Below, in pieces: positions 33,715 to 41,978 of a stretch of DNA of 64,000 bases. This DNA comes from Myxococcus sp. CA023. GTDB lineage: Bacteria; Myxococcota; Myxococcia; Myxococcales; Myxococcaceae. The stretch spans positions 1-64,000 of the forward strand of contig NZ_JAAEAH010000057.1 in assembly GCF_010998615.1 (NCBI RefSeq). The letters run 5' to 3'. Under the pieces are notes generated by a model that saw only the letters and a list, made by a program, of their open reading frames with translations, was not told where the DNA came from and made no database searches. Positions within the stretch are counted from its first letter, which is position 1; each line of letters starts with the position of its first letter. The position numbers were made by a program, and so were the translations under genes.

Positions 33715-34659
33715 CTACAGCTTACCCAGCCCTTCGAGGTAGCGGTCGATCTCCGCGAGGTCCACCTTGCTGCTCGCCGTCCTGGGGAGCGTCGACGCCG
33801 AAGCGCTCGGCCGCTCGGCCGCTTGCCCGGCGGGCGTGTTCACCCCGAGCAGGCCCAGGTTCTTCCCGATGCGATGCACCAGCTCCGCGGACACCGTCTG
33901 CTCGCGCGCGAGGAAGGCCTCGAAGAGCGCGTTGTCGCACAGCGTGTTGATGACGCGGGGCGAGCCAGACGAGTGCTGGTGTACGGCCAGCAGCGCCTCC
34001 GGGCTGAAGGGCATGCGCGGGCAGCCCGCGAGCCGGAGGCGGTGCTTGACGTAGGCCTCGGTCGACTCGGCGGTGAAGGGCTCCAGCCGGTAGCGCATGG
34101 CCACGCGCTGCGCGAGCGGCGGGTCCAGCTTCAGGTTCTTTTCGATTTCCGGCAGGCCGAAGAAGACGAAGGAGATGAGCTTGCGCTCCGGCACTTCCAG
34201 GTTGAGCAACCCCCGGAACTCCTCCATCAGCTCGCGAGTCTCCAGCATCTGCGCCTCGTCGATGAGGACGACGGCCTTCTTGCCGGACTCGTAGATTTGG
34301 AGCAGCCGCTGGTACAGCTGCGACAGCAGCGCCAGCTTCTCCTGCGCCGGATTCTCCACGCCCAGTTGCAGCGCGATGCGGCGCAGCAGCCAGTTGGCGG
34401 TGATGCCGGAATGGATGATGACGAGCAGCGCGGCCTCGTACTCGGACTCCGGAAGCGAGTCGAGCATGCGGCGGGCCAGCGTCGTCTTCCCCGCGCCGAT
34501 GTCACCGACGAGGATGGACAGGCCCTTCATGTAGCTCACGGCGTGCATCAGCCGGGTGAGCGCCTGCGAGTGCTGCGCCGAGTTGTAATAGAAGCGGCTG
34601 ACGGGAGCGTTGGAGAAGGGCTCCTGGGTCAGCTCGAAGAAGTCCAGGTACGTAGTCAT
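33715..34659 (-). CDS. ExeA/GspA-like AAA ATPase
   Basis: 314 aa from the ATG at 34659 (TYLDFFELTQEPFSNAP), the usual opening of this family. Walker A GDIGAGKTTLARRML, Walker B AVVLIDEAQML, sensor segment SFVFFGLPEIEKNL and a winged/lid part (SPRVINTLCDNALFEAFLA). ExeA in Aeromonas uses such an ATPase to help a secretin through peptidoglycan. This copy has no membrane segment or peptidoglycan-binding domain and ends in a Ser/Ala-rich linker. It lies 27 bp after sgmX and 5 bp before tamB. A link to pilus or envelope assembly is suggested by position only. Confidence 0.85.
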   Translation of the reverse strand: MTTYLDFFELTQEPFSNAPVSRFYYNSAQHSQALTRLMHAVSYMKGLSILVGDIGAGKTTLARRMLDSLPESEYEAALLVIIHSGITANWLLRRIALQLGVENPAQEKLALLSQLYQRLLQIYESGKKAVVLIDEAQMLETRELMEEFRGLLNLEVPERKLISFVFFGLPEIEKNLKLDPPLAQRVAMRYRLEPFTAESTEAYVKHRLRLAGCPRMPFSPEALLAVHQHSSGSPRVINTLCDNALFEAFLAREQTVSAELVHRIGKNLGLLGVNTPAGQAAERPSASASTLPRTASSKVDLAEIDRYLEGLGKL

Positions 34660-34686
34660 GGGCTCGCCGGACCTCGCGGGGTGCAA

Positions 34687-37600
34687 CTACAGGTAGCCGA
34701 CCTTGCGCGCCTTGGACGCGCCAGCCGCTGATATCGGAGTGGTGGGCGCCGCGGCCCCCGCCGGTGCGGGCGGACTGCTGGTGGCCTTGGCCCCATTGCC
34801 AGAAGGAGTCGGAAGCGGATCCTCCACCGGCTCCACGGAAGCCGCAAGCCGGGACACGTGCCCCGCGACATCGCGGTACTTCCCGTCCATCGCGGCCACG
34901 CGCTGGTAGTGGAAGAGCGCCTTGCCCGCCTCCCCCTGGGCCTCGTAGGCCACCGCCAGCTCGAAGCCGAGCGCCTTGGCCGCCTCACCAGTGGCGTGGG
35001 GGTTGCCCAGACCCTCGCGGAAGGCCTCCACGGCAGCGGACGCGTCGCCGCGGAGCAGTTGGAGCATGCCCATCATGGTGATGCAGTCCAGCTCGCGCTT
35101 GCCGCCCGCGCTGCCCTGGCGGGCCACGTCGAACTCGTGGAGCGCGTCGTCGAGCAGGCCCATTTCCTTGTACGCGATGCCCAGGTCGTAGTGCGTGTCC
35201 ACGTCCTCGGGCTTCACCACCTTGGCCAGGCTCTTCTTGAACTCGGAGAAGACCTCCTCCACCGAGTACTGGAAGTCCTCTTCCGCCGGCAGCGCCGAGG
35301 CCCCGGCGTCATCGCCGAAGTTGTCGATCTCCCCGGCCAGCTCTGCCGCGAGGTCGAACGCGTCGCGCTCGCCCGTGGTCTCCTCGGCGTCCTCGTAGCC
35401 GTCCGTGACGGGCTGCACGCTCGGAATCTGCGCCGGCTCCGCGGCCGCGTCCTCCTGCTCCGCGCCGCCTCCCGCCTCCGCCGCCTCCAGCCGCTCCATC
35501 AGCTCGGCTGCGCGCGCGTGGCCCGGGAAGGCAATCATCACCGTCTCGAGAATCTCGCGCGCCTCTTCCAGCAGCCCCTGGTCGAGGAAGAACGACGCTT
35601 CGTCGCACTCCTCCGCCGCGGGCTCCTCTTCATCGGCGGCGGCCTCGACTTCCGGCTCGGGCTCTACTTCCGGCTCGGCCTCGGGCTCGACCGCGGGCTC
35701 CTCGTAGGCGACCGGCTCGGACAGCTCGTCCGCGGACAGGTCCTGCGCGTCCTCCACGAAGGACTCGTCGTCCACCGCCACGATGGCGTGCGAGGCCGTG
35801 GGCTCCTCGAACTCCATCGGGTCGCCCAGCGCGGGGGCCCCGAACGGGTCCTCGTCCAGGTCGGCGGCCGTCAACGGCGCGGCGCCCACGCGCGTGGGCA
35901 CATCCTCCAAGTCCAGCGGTGGAGGCGCCTCGTCGTCCAGCGTGGGCACGTCCAGCGAGTCCAGCGTGGGAACCTGGAGCGTGTCCGGCGAGGCCTCGTC
36001 GAGCAGCGCCTGCGTGGGCGCGTGCATCTGCGTGGGCTGCGGCTCGTCGTCGTCCCCGAGCGACAGCGCCTCCATGGACGTGGCGGCGCCGTCGTCCACC
36101 AGCGACTCGTCGTCGAGCGAGTACGCCGCCGCGGCAGCCAGGTCATCATCGCTGGAGGCGACGAGCGGCTCGTCATCGGTGACGCTGAGGCCCGGCTCGT
36201 CGGACAGCACCAGCTGGTCGTCGTCCGTCACCAGCGTCTCGTCCACCGACGCCGCCGCCAGGTCCTCCGGATCGGGCGTGCCGTACACCTCGAACTCACC
36301 CGAAGTGATGGCCTCGCCCACCAGCGCCTCTTCGCTGATGACGGCGGAGTCGCTGTCCTCCTCGATGACCTCGTCCGAATCGCTCGAGGGCAGCGTGGTC
36401 AGCGCCAGCTCGTCACCGGGCGGGTGCAGGAGCGCGTCTTCCGGCGGCGGCGCGACGAGAATCTCGTCGTCGCTGGAGTCCACCAGGATGGCGTCCTCGC
36501 CCACCGACTCCACCACGGACACCGTCGGCGCGGCGACCACGGGCCCCGTCGTGCGCAGCACGGACAGGAACGCGGGCACCTCGGGATGGGCGGGATTCTC
36601 CTGGAGGATGGTGGCCAGGTACGGCTGCGCGCGCTGCACGTCGGCCGTGCGCGTACACAGGCGGAGCACATTCAGCAGCTGCTCCGACGCCTGGGCCATG
36701 TTCCCGGACGCGACGTAGATTTGATACGCCTTCTCGTGGGCGTCGAGGTTCTCCGGCTCGACGGAGAAGATCTTGCGCAGGTGCTCCAGCGCTTTGTCGT
36801 GGAGCCCGTACTTGACGTAGACGTCCGTCTCCGTGAGCAGCTTGGAGAGCTGCTCGCGCCCCATCCCCGCCGGAGCGGGAGGTGCCACGGGCGCCGCCGC
36901 CGCGGGCTGGGGCGCGGGGCGCGGGGCGGGCTGAGGTGCCGCCGCGGGCTGGGGCGCCGCCGGAGCGGGCTCAGGCGCGCGGCGCGCGACCAGGTCCGGG
37001 TCCTCGGGGTCCAGCACTTCAATCTGCGTCCAGACAGCCTCGGCCTCGGTGACGCGGCCGCGCTCCTGATGAATCTTGGCCAGCTCCTTGTAGACGGAGA
37101 TGGTCTTCGACGTCTGGCCCAGGCCCTGGAACGCCTGCGCCAGCAGCGTGAGCGTCTCCACGTCGCGGCCATCGGCCTTGAAGCACACCTGCAGCTTCGC
37201 CAGCGCGCGCTTCTGGTCGCCGCGCTGCAGGTACGACGTGGCCAGCTCCTTCGACAGAGGAAGGTTGTCCGGCTCCAGCGCGGACAGCCGCTCGGCCACG
37301 CGGAGCCAGTCATCCGCGCGGCTGTTGCGCTTGAGGTACTCGGCGGCGCGCTTGAACTCCTGGGCCGCCTCGCGCGTCATGTTCTCGCGCGCGTACAGCT
37401 CCGCCAGCTTGATCTTCGACGCCACGTTCTCCGGGTCGAGATCCACCATCTTCTTCAAGGTATCGAGCGACGACTTCGTGTCGCCCGCCTTGTCGTAGTG
37501 GTTGGCGACAATCTGGAAGTACGCCATCGCCTCGGACATCAGCCCGAGCTGCTGGTGAAGCTCCGCCAGCTTGAGGTTCACCTCCAGCAGGTTCGGATTG

Positions 37601-37857
37601 AGCTTGAGGACCTGCTTGTAGAGCGCGACGGCCTTGAGGAAGAAGCCATCCGACGAGTAGCTCTCCGCGACCTTGGTGAAGAAATGGGCGGCCTGCGGGT
37701 TGTCGTTCTTCTTCTGGTACAGCTCCCCCATCTTCTGGAGGACCCGGATGTCCTTCGGGTCGACCTCCAGGACCTTCTGGTACTCCTTGATGGCTTTGTC
37801 GTAGGCGCCCTTCGCGACGAGCTTCGCGGCGGCTTCGATGATCTTGTTCTTGTCCAT
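34687..37857 (-). CDS. sgmX: SgmX-like TPR protein, MglA effector for polar pilus activation
   Basis: 1056 aa. TPR arrays at about residues 1-290, 330-440, 750-795 and 865-1000. They are joined by a Pro/Ala linker (about 293-330), a long Asp/Glu-rich stretch (about 440-750) and a Pro/Ala tail. Typical repeat: AYDKAIKEYQKVLEVDPKD. No signal peptide, so cytoplasmic. Position six genes downstream of pilQ, behind efp-accB-accC, matches the locus I recall for M. xanthus SgmX. That TPR protein binds MglA-GTP and stimulates pilus formation at the leading pole. The identification is by architecture and synteny. It has its own gap with a terminator upstream, so it may have a separate promoter. Confidence 0.85.
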   Translation of the reverse strand: MDKNKIIEAAAKLVAKGAYDKAIKEYQKVLEVDPKDIRVLQKMGELYQKKNDNPQAAHFFTKVAESYSSDGFFLKAVALYKQVLKLNPNLLEVNLKLAELHQQLGLMSEAMAYFQIVANHYDKAGDTKSSLDTLKKMVDLDPENVASKIKLAELYARENMTREAAQEFKRAAEYLKRNSRADDWLRVAERLSALEPDNLPLSKELATSYLQRGDQKRALAKLQVCFKADGRDVETLTLLAQAFQGLGQTSKTISVYKELAKIHQERGRVTEAEAVWTQIEVLDPEDPDLVARRAPEPAPAAPQPAAAPQPAPRPAPQPAAAAPVAPPAPAGMGREQLSKLLTETDVYVKYGLHDKALEHLRKIFSVEPENLDAHEKAYQIYVASGNMAQASEQLLNVLRLCTRTADVQRAQPYLATILQENPAHPEVPAFLSVLRTTGPVVAAPTVSVVESVGEDAILVDSSDDEILVAPPPEDALLHPPGDELALTTLPSSDSDEVIEEDSDSAVISEEALVGEAITSGEFEVYGTPDPEDLAAASVDETLVTDDDQLVLSDEPGLSVTDDEPLVASSDDDLAAAAAYSLDDESLVDDGAATSMEALSLGDDDEPQPTQMHAPTQALLDEASPDTLQVPTLDSLDVPTLDDEAPPPLDLEDVPTRVGAAPLTAADLDEDPFGAPALGDPMEFEEPTASHAIVAVDDESFVEDAQDLSADELSEPVAYEEPAVEPEAEPEVEPEPEVEAAADEEEPAAEECDEASFFLDQGLLEEAREILETVMIAFPGHARAAELMERLEAAEAGGGAEQEDAAAEPAQIPSVQPVTDGYEDAEETTGERDAFDLAAELAGEIDNFGDDAGASALPAEEDFQYSVEEVFSEFKKSLAKVVKPEDVDTHYDLGIAYKEMGLLDDALHEFDVARQGSAGGKRELDCITMMGMLQLLRGDASAAVEAFREGLGNPHATGEAAKALGFELAVAYEAQGEAGKALFHYQRVAAMDGKYRDVAGHVSRLAASVEPVEDPLPTPSGNGAKATSSPPAPAGAAAPTTPISAAGASKARKVGYL

Positions 37858-37966
37858 CGAGCGGTGGGCTTCCAGCAGGCCGAAACCCCTTGAACTTCGC
37901 GGGTTTCCATCCTCAGCAAGGGGGAGTGTCGGAGGCTAACGGAAAGCTCCGATGCGGGTCAAGAAA

Positions 37967-37988
37967 CGGCCCGGCTCCCCCCGGGCCG
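37967..37988 (-). terminator. Intrinsic terminator after accC
   Basis: 8-bp perfect stem CGGCCCGG / CCGGGCCG with a 6-base loop, 58 bp past the accC stop, followed on the minus strand by TTTCTTG. One of the few hairpins here with a T-rich exit. The remaining gap before sgmX has TTGACC just after this hairpin but no convincing -10. Confidence 0.62.
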
Positions 37989-38045
37989 GATCACCTGCTC
38001 GCGTGGCGGCCCGACAAGCGGGAATCCACACCACGTGGATGGGTG

Positions 38046-39431
38046 CTACGGCGTCTCCTCGACGGCCTTCTTCAGCCGCCGGGAGCCCGTCTCGCTCGCG
38101 AGCAATCGCTCCACGAACCGGGTGTCGTAATTGCCCTCCTGGAAGGACTCTTCCGCGAGTGCGGCCCGGTGGAACGGGATGTTGGTGCGGATGCCTTCCA
38201 CGACGTATTCGCCCAGGGCGCGCTGCATGCGGCGGATGGCCGTGGCCCGGTCCTCCGCGTGGACGATGAGCTTCGACAGGAGGCTGTCGTAGTACGGCAG
38301 CACCGTGTAGTTCTCGTAGGCGCCCGAGTCCACGCGCACCCCGTAGCCGCCCGGCACGCTGTAGCCGGTAATCTTCCCGGGCCAGGGGGCGAAGGTAATC
38401 GGGTCCTCGGCGTTCACCCGGCACTCGATGGCGTGGCCACGAATCTGGACGTCCTCCTGCTTGAAGCGCAGGGGCTCCCCATAGGCCAGGCGGATCTGCT
38501 CGCTCACCAGGTCCACGCCCGTGACGAGCTCCGTCACCGGGTGCTCCACCTGGATGCGCGTGTTCATCTCCATGAAGTAGAACTCGCCGCGCTCGTCGAG
38601 CAGGTACTCGATGGTGCCCACGTTGTTGTACGCGAGCCTGCGCATGGCGTTCACGGACACCTCGCCCATGCGCTTGCGCAGCTCCGGCGTCAGCGCCGGC
38701 GACGGGCTCTCTTCAATGAGCTTCTGGTGCCGGCGCTGCACCGAGCACTCACGCTCGTTGAGGTGGACGATGTTGCCGTGCTCGTCCGCGACGATCTGGA
38801 TTTCGATGTGGCGCGGCTTCTCCACGTAGCGCTCGATGTAGAGGTCGCCATTGGAGAACGACGCCACGGCCTCCGCCTGGGCGGTGGAGAAGGCCTGCGC
38901 CAGCGCGCCCGGCTCGCGGACGATCTTCATCCCCTTGCCGCCGCCACCGGCGGCCGCCTTGAGGATGACGGGGAAGCCAATCTCGCGGGCGAAGGCCTCC
39001 GCCTCACGCGGGTCCTTCACGGTGCCGGGGCTGCCCGGAAGCAGCGGCAGTCCCGCCTCGCGCGCGGCCTGGCGGGCGCGAACCTTGTTGCCCATCAGCC
39101 GGAGCATCTCCGGCCGGGGGCCAATGAAGCGAATCTTGCAGTTCTCGCAGACCTCCGCGAACTCGGCGTTCTCCGACAGGAAGCCGTAGCCCGGGTGGAT
39201 GGCGTCCGCGCGGGTGATTTCGGCGGCGGACAGCAGCTGCGGGACGTTGAGGTAGCTCTCCTTGGACGCTGGCGGGCCGATGCACACCGCCTCGTCTGCA
39301 AAGCGGACATGGAGCGCGTTGGCGTCCGCCGTGGAGTGCACCGCGACCGTGGCGATGCCCAACTCCCGGCAGGCGCGGATGACCCGCAGGGCAATTTCCC
39401 CGCGGTTGGCGATCAGCACCTTCTTGAACAC
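38046..39431 (-). CDS. accC: Acetyl-CoA carboxylase, biotin carboxylase subunit
   Basis: 461 aa from a GTG at 39431 (GGAG about 9 bases upstream), giving the canonical [18 protein letters not shown]. The frame runs open upstream through the intergenic gap, but that part is not family sequence. ATP-grasp motifs: [44 protein letters not shown]. Carboxylates the biotin of AccB using ATP and bicarbonate, the first half-reaction of malonyl-CoA synthesis. Forms an operon with accB, 73 bp upstream. Confidence 0.95.
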   Translation of the reverse strand: MFKKVLIANRGEIALRVIRACRELGIATVAVHSTADANALHVRFADEAVCIGPPASKESYLNVPQLLSAAEITRADAIHPGYGFLSENAEFAEVCENCKIRFIGPRPEMLRLMGNKVRARQAAREAGLPLLPGSPGTVKDPREAEAFAREIGFPVILKAAAGGGGKGMKIVREPGALAQAFSTAQAEAVASFSNGDLYIERYVEKPRHIEIQIVADEHGNIVHLNERECSVQRRHQKLIEESPSPALTPELRKRMGEVSVNAMRRLAYNNVGTIEYLLDERGEFYFMEMNTRIQVEHPVTELVTGVDLVSEQIRLAYGEPLRFKQEDVQIRGHAIECRVNAEDPITFAPWPGKITGYSVPGGYGVRVDSGAYENYTVLPYYDSLLSKLIVHAEDRATAIRRMQRALGEYVVEGIRTNIPFHRAALAEESFQEGNYDTRFVERLLASETGSRRLKKAVEETP

Positions 39432-39504
39432 GTGGGTGTCTCCGTCAGGGCCGTCATGAGGAGCGGCTCGCCCGTGGGATACGGGCGGCGCGCCAGCCTC
39501 ATCT

Positions 39505-40104
39505 TCAGGCCACTTCGATGCGGAACAGCGCCTGACCGAACTCCACCGGCCGGCCGTTCTCCACGAGGATTTCCGCCACCCGGCCGGAGACCTCGGACTC
39601 AATCTCGTTCATCAGCTTCATCGCTTCGATGATGCAGAGCACCTGGCCCTTCTTCACGATGGAGCCCACATCCACGAAGGGAGGCTGGTCCGGCGCGGGG
39701 GTCCGGTAGAACGTTCCCACGAAGGGGCTCGTCACCTGGTGGCCAGGCTTCTCCACCGGCTTCTCGGCGGCCGGAGCCGGCGCGGCGGGAGCAGCGGCCG
39801 GCGGCGGAGCCGCAACGCGAGGAACGGCCGGGGCGGTGTACTCCACCCCGACACTCGCGGCGACGGGAGCCGGCGCGGCGTGGTGGACGATGGTCGTCTC
39901 GGGGCCCTGGCCGCGGCGGATGAAGAGCTTCTCCTCGCCGCGCTTCCACACCAGCCTCGTGACGTCCGAGGACTCGAGAATCTCCACGATCTGCCGCAGG
40001 GCATCCACGTCCAGGGACGTGCCACCCGTGTCAGCGGGACCGCTCGAGGCGGCCTCCGTCCGAGCGGGCGCCTGGGCCCGGGTCGACTTGCGCTTCGTTG
40101 CCAT
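39505..40104 (-). CDS. accB: Biotin carboxyl carrier protein of acetyl-CoA carboxylase
   Basis: 199 aa. A basic N-terminus, a short helical domain ([20 protein letters not shown]), a Pro/Ala-rich linker (about 85-118) and a C-terminal biotinyl domain. The biotin-accepting Lys lies in [13 protein letters not shown] and the thumb segment in [13 protein letters not shown]. Length is slightly above the E. coli protein because of the N-terminal extension. Works with AccC next to it; the carboxyltransferase subunits are not in this window. Confidence 0.95.
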   Translation of the reverse strand: MATKRKSTRAQAPARTEAASSGPADTGGTSLDVDALRQIVEILESSDVTRLVWKRGEEKLFIRRGQGPETTIVHHAAPAPVAASVGVEYTAPAVPRVAAPPPAAAPAAPAPAAEKPVEKPGHQVTSPFVGTFYRTPAPDQPPFVDVGSIVKKGQVLCIIEAMKLMNEIESEVSGRVAEILVENGRPVEFGQALFRIEVA

Positions 40105-40147
40105 AACTCGCGTCCCCTTCCCTCCGGCGTCGCTGCCGAGCTGCGTA

Positions 40148-40726
40148 CTAGCCCCTGGTGGCCACGCGCGTCAGGTACTTGCCGTCGCGCGTATCGATCT
40201 TCAGCACGTCACCCTCTTCGATGAAGAGCGGGACGTAAACGGAGTAGCCGGTCTCCAGGACGGCGGGCTTCAGTGCGCCGGAGACGGTGTCACCGCGGAT
40301 GCCCGGGTCACACTGGGTAACCTTGAGGTCCACGGAGTTCGGCAGCGTCACACCAATGGCCTTGCCATTGTAGAAGAGGACGCTGACGTTGATGTTCTCC
40401 TTCAGGAAGTTCTTCGCCTCTCCGAGCACCTTCTCACCGAGGAAGGTCTGCTCGTAGTTGCGGGTGTCCATGAAGTAGAACTCCTCGCCCTGGACATAGA
40501 GGTACTGCATGTCCTTCTCCTCGATGTCGGGCTTGCCCACCTTCTCGCCGGACTTCAGCGTGGGCTGGAGCACGCGACCCGTCAGGAGGCTGCGAATCGT
40601 GGTGCGCACGAACGCGGAGCCCTTGCCGGGCTTGACGTGCTGGAAGTCGACGATTTCGAACGGCTCACCGTCGATTTCAATCTTCAGACCCTTGCGGAAC
40701 TCGGACGTATCGATGACACCGGCCAT
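40148..40726 (-). CDS. efp: Translation elongation factor P
   Basis: 192 aa. Three beta-barrel domains. The loop [12 protein letters not shown] carries Lys (about residue 34), the site lysylated in bacteria that have EpmA/EpmB. The C-terminal EF-P signature is present as [17 protein letters not shown]. Rescues ribosomes at polyproline stretches, and this genome codes many (the His-rich orphan, AccB, the TolA linker and the PEGA proteins all have Pro runs). 43 bp before accB, as in many bacteria. Confidence 0.96.
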   Translation of the reverse strand: MAGVIDTSEFRKGLKIEIDGEPFEIVDFQHVKPGKGSAFVRTTIRSLLTGRVLQPTLKSGEKVGKPDIEEKDMQYLYVQGEEFYFMDTRNYEQTFLGEKVLGEAKNFLKENINVSVLFYNGKAIGVTLPNSVDLKVTQCDPGIRGDTVSGALKPAVLETGYSVYVPLFIEEGDVLKIDTRDGKYLTRVATRG

Positions 40727-40793
40727 GGGGACCGACTCCTTACAGACTCGCAGCAGCGAAAGCTTGAAAAGTCCGGGGTGTCTAGCCCATGCG

Positions 40794-40811
40794 CCCCTTC
40801 CATGGAAGGGG
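40794..40811. repeat. 18-bp perfect palindrome between mglC and efp
   Basis: CCCCTTCCATGGAAGGGG, a perfect dyad. As RNA it folds to a 7-bp stem with a CATG loop, so it could be the mglC terminator. As DNA it could be a dimer-binding operator for efp. No T-run follows in the direction of transcription. Confidence 0.55.
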
Positions 40812-40860
40812 AAAGCAGCGGCGGAAGCGTCGCCTGGATGACTGCTGGCCGGGCGTCCGA

Positions 40861-41223
40861 CTAGAGCTCGGCGCGCACCTTGGGTGCGGTGACGCGCAGC
40901 ACGTAGCGGCCCTTGCCGAAGTTGCCATCCGCGTGAAGGGCGAGCACCAGAAAGTAGTCCGGTGACACCAGCCGCATCACGGTCAGCACCTTCTCACTGT
41001 TGACGCTGACCTCGCTCACGGTGCCCGTCTTGAGGGTCTCCGCAGCGTTGCGCAACTGGGTGAGGAGGTTGGCGTACTCCACCCAAGCGCCGTTGAGGTC
41101 CAGCTCGGCGCTCTCATCCTTCTGGAAGGTGTCGACGGAGATGCCGTCAAAGCCCATCACGCTGCACGCGAGGGCTCCATCGACCTGGTTGACCACCGAC
41201 TCGAGGTGCGTGCGGAAGGACAT
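40861..41223 (-). CDS. mglC: MglC-like Roadblock/LC7 protein
   Basis: 120 aa, no signal or membrane segment. Roadblock fold pattern: N-terminal helix LESVVNQVDGALACSVMGFD, a strand with GISVDTF, a central helix WVEYANLLTQLRNAAETL and C-terminal strands KVLTVMRLVSPDYFLVLALH. MglC is the MglB paralogue in M. xanthus that interacts with MglB and tunes polarity reversal of motility. I place it here by size, fold and its position two genes after pilQ, which matches the locus I remember. Not distinguished from other Roadblock paralogues by any test here. Confidence 0.78.
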   Translation of the reverse strand: MSFRTHLESVVNQVDGALACSVMGFDGISVDTFQKDESAELDLNGAWVEYANLLTQLRNAAETLKTGTVSEVSVNSEKVLTVMRLVSPDYFLVLALHADGNFGKGRYVLRVTAPKVRAEL

Positions 41224-41246
41224 GGGTAGAGGCTCTTAGAAAGACG

Positions 41247-41272
41247 GCCGGGGCCCGGTCAAGGGCCCCGGC
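41247..41272 (-). terminator. Terminator at the end of the pilM-to-pilQ segment
   Basis: 10-bp perfect stem GCCGGGGCCC / GGGCCCCGGC with a 6-base loop, 11 bp past the stop at 41284. The exiting minus strand reads CGTCTTTCT, moderately T-rich. It separates the pilQ-lipoprotein pair from mglC. Confidence 0.6.
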
Positions 41273-41283
41273 GGACATTGGGA

Positions 41284-41940
41284 CTACGTTTCCTCGGGCT
41301 CGGTGCACTCGGGAGGGAAGCCATCCTGCCCACCCGGAAGCCCGCAGGGCCCGGTGGCCTTGAGCTGCGTTCCTGCCGGGCAGGTGAAGCCCGAGGAGAA
41401 GACATTAACAGGATAAGCAATCTCATTGGACTCCGCCTTCGAGCCGGTGACAGTCTTCCCAGTCAGCTTGACGCGCACGTTGAGCGACACACCCGAGCCG
41501 ACCGCAAGCTGGTTGAGCAGTGCCTGGCGCGCGTTGGCCCCCAGCAGGTCGATGACAAGAACGCTGTTCGTCGAGGAAGTCGACGGAATCGCGAAATGGC
41601 TTGGGTAGATGTCGGGATCCAACGTCGGTCCAGTCCCTAGCGTTTCATACGTCAACTCGACGTGTGTCACGTAGACAGCAGCTGCATCCCCCCCCCCCGT
41701 GATGGGTCCCTCTTCGACGATTACCTCCGTCGATGACACTCCGCTTCTCACGGTAAGAGCCGTCAGGTAGCGCGGCGATGTCGAGATGTCCAACGAGCCT
41801 CCACCACTGGAAGGCCCTGTGACGTTCGCAGCGCACGAGACGTCTGGAATGAAGGCGTTGAAGATCTGGATATCCGGAGGATTGTCGACGCAGCCGCTCA
41901 TGGCCAGAGCCAGCGGCACCGCGAGATAGAAGTTCTTCAT
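41284..41940 (-). CDS. Lipoprotein encoded directly behind pilQ
   Basis: 218 aa. Lipoprotein signal MKNFYLAVPLALAMSGC. The mature part is rich in Thr, Val, Ser and Pro, with C-terminal Cys (GFTCPAGTQLKATGPCGLP) and little charge. No domain recognised. It lies 38 bp after pilQ and before a terminator, so it is probably the last gene of the pilMNOPQ transcript. A secretin-associated (pilotin-like) role is worth considering but unsupported by motif. The gene contains an 11-base C-run (G on the coding strand) and its base composition is visibly less GC-rich than the neighbours. Confidence 0.75.
   Translation of the reverse strand: MKNFYLAVPLALAMSGCVDNPPDIQIFNAFIPDVSCAANVTGPSSGGGSLDISTSPRYLTALTVRSGVSSTEVIVEEGPITGGGDAAAVYVTHVELTYETLGTGPTLDPDIYPSHFAIPSTSSTNSVLVIDLLGANARQALLNQLAVGSGVSLNVRVKLTGKTVTGSKAESNEIAYPVNVFSSGFTCPAGTQLKATGPCGLPGGQDGFPPECTEPEET
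41688..41698. repeat. 11-base C/G homopolymer in a lipoprotein gene
   Basis: Eleven consecutive C on the given strand (G on the coding strand) code ITGGGDAA. A change of one base would shift the frame about 85 codons into the protein. Candidate slippage tract, or a spot where sequencing could be wrong. Confidence 0.85.
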
Positions 41941-41978
41941 GGGCGAACGTTCTCCTTCACGAGGAGGCGAATGAACCC

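Noticed and set aside
34858-37893. Long plus-strand frame opposite sgmX
   Set aside because: Low-complexity Arg/Leu/His/Val sequence with no domain; the minus strand has clear TPRs.
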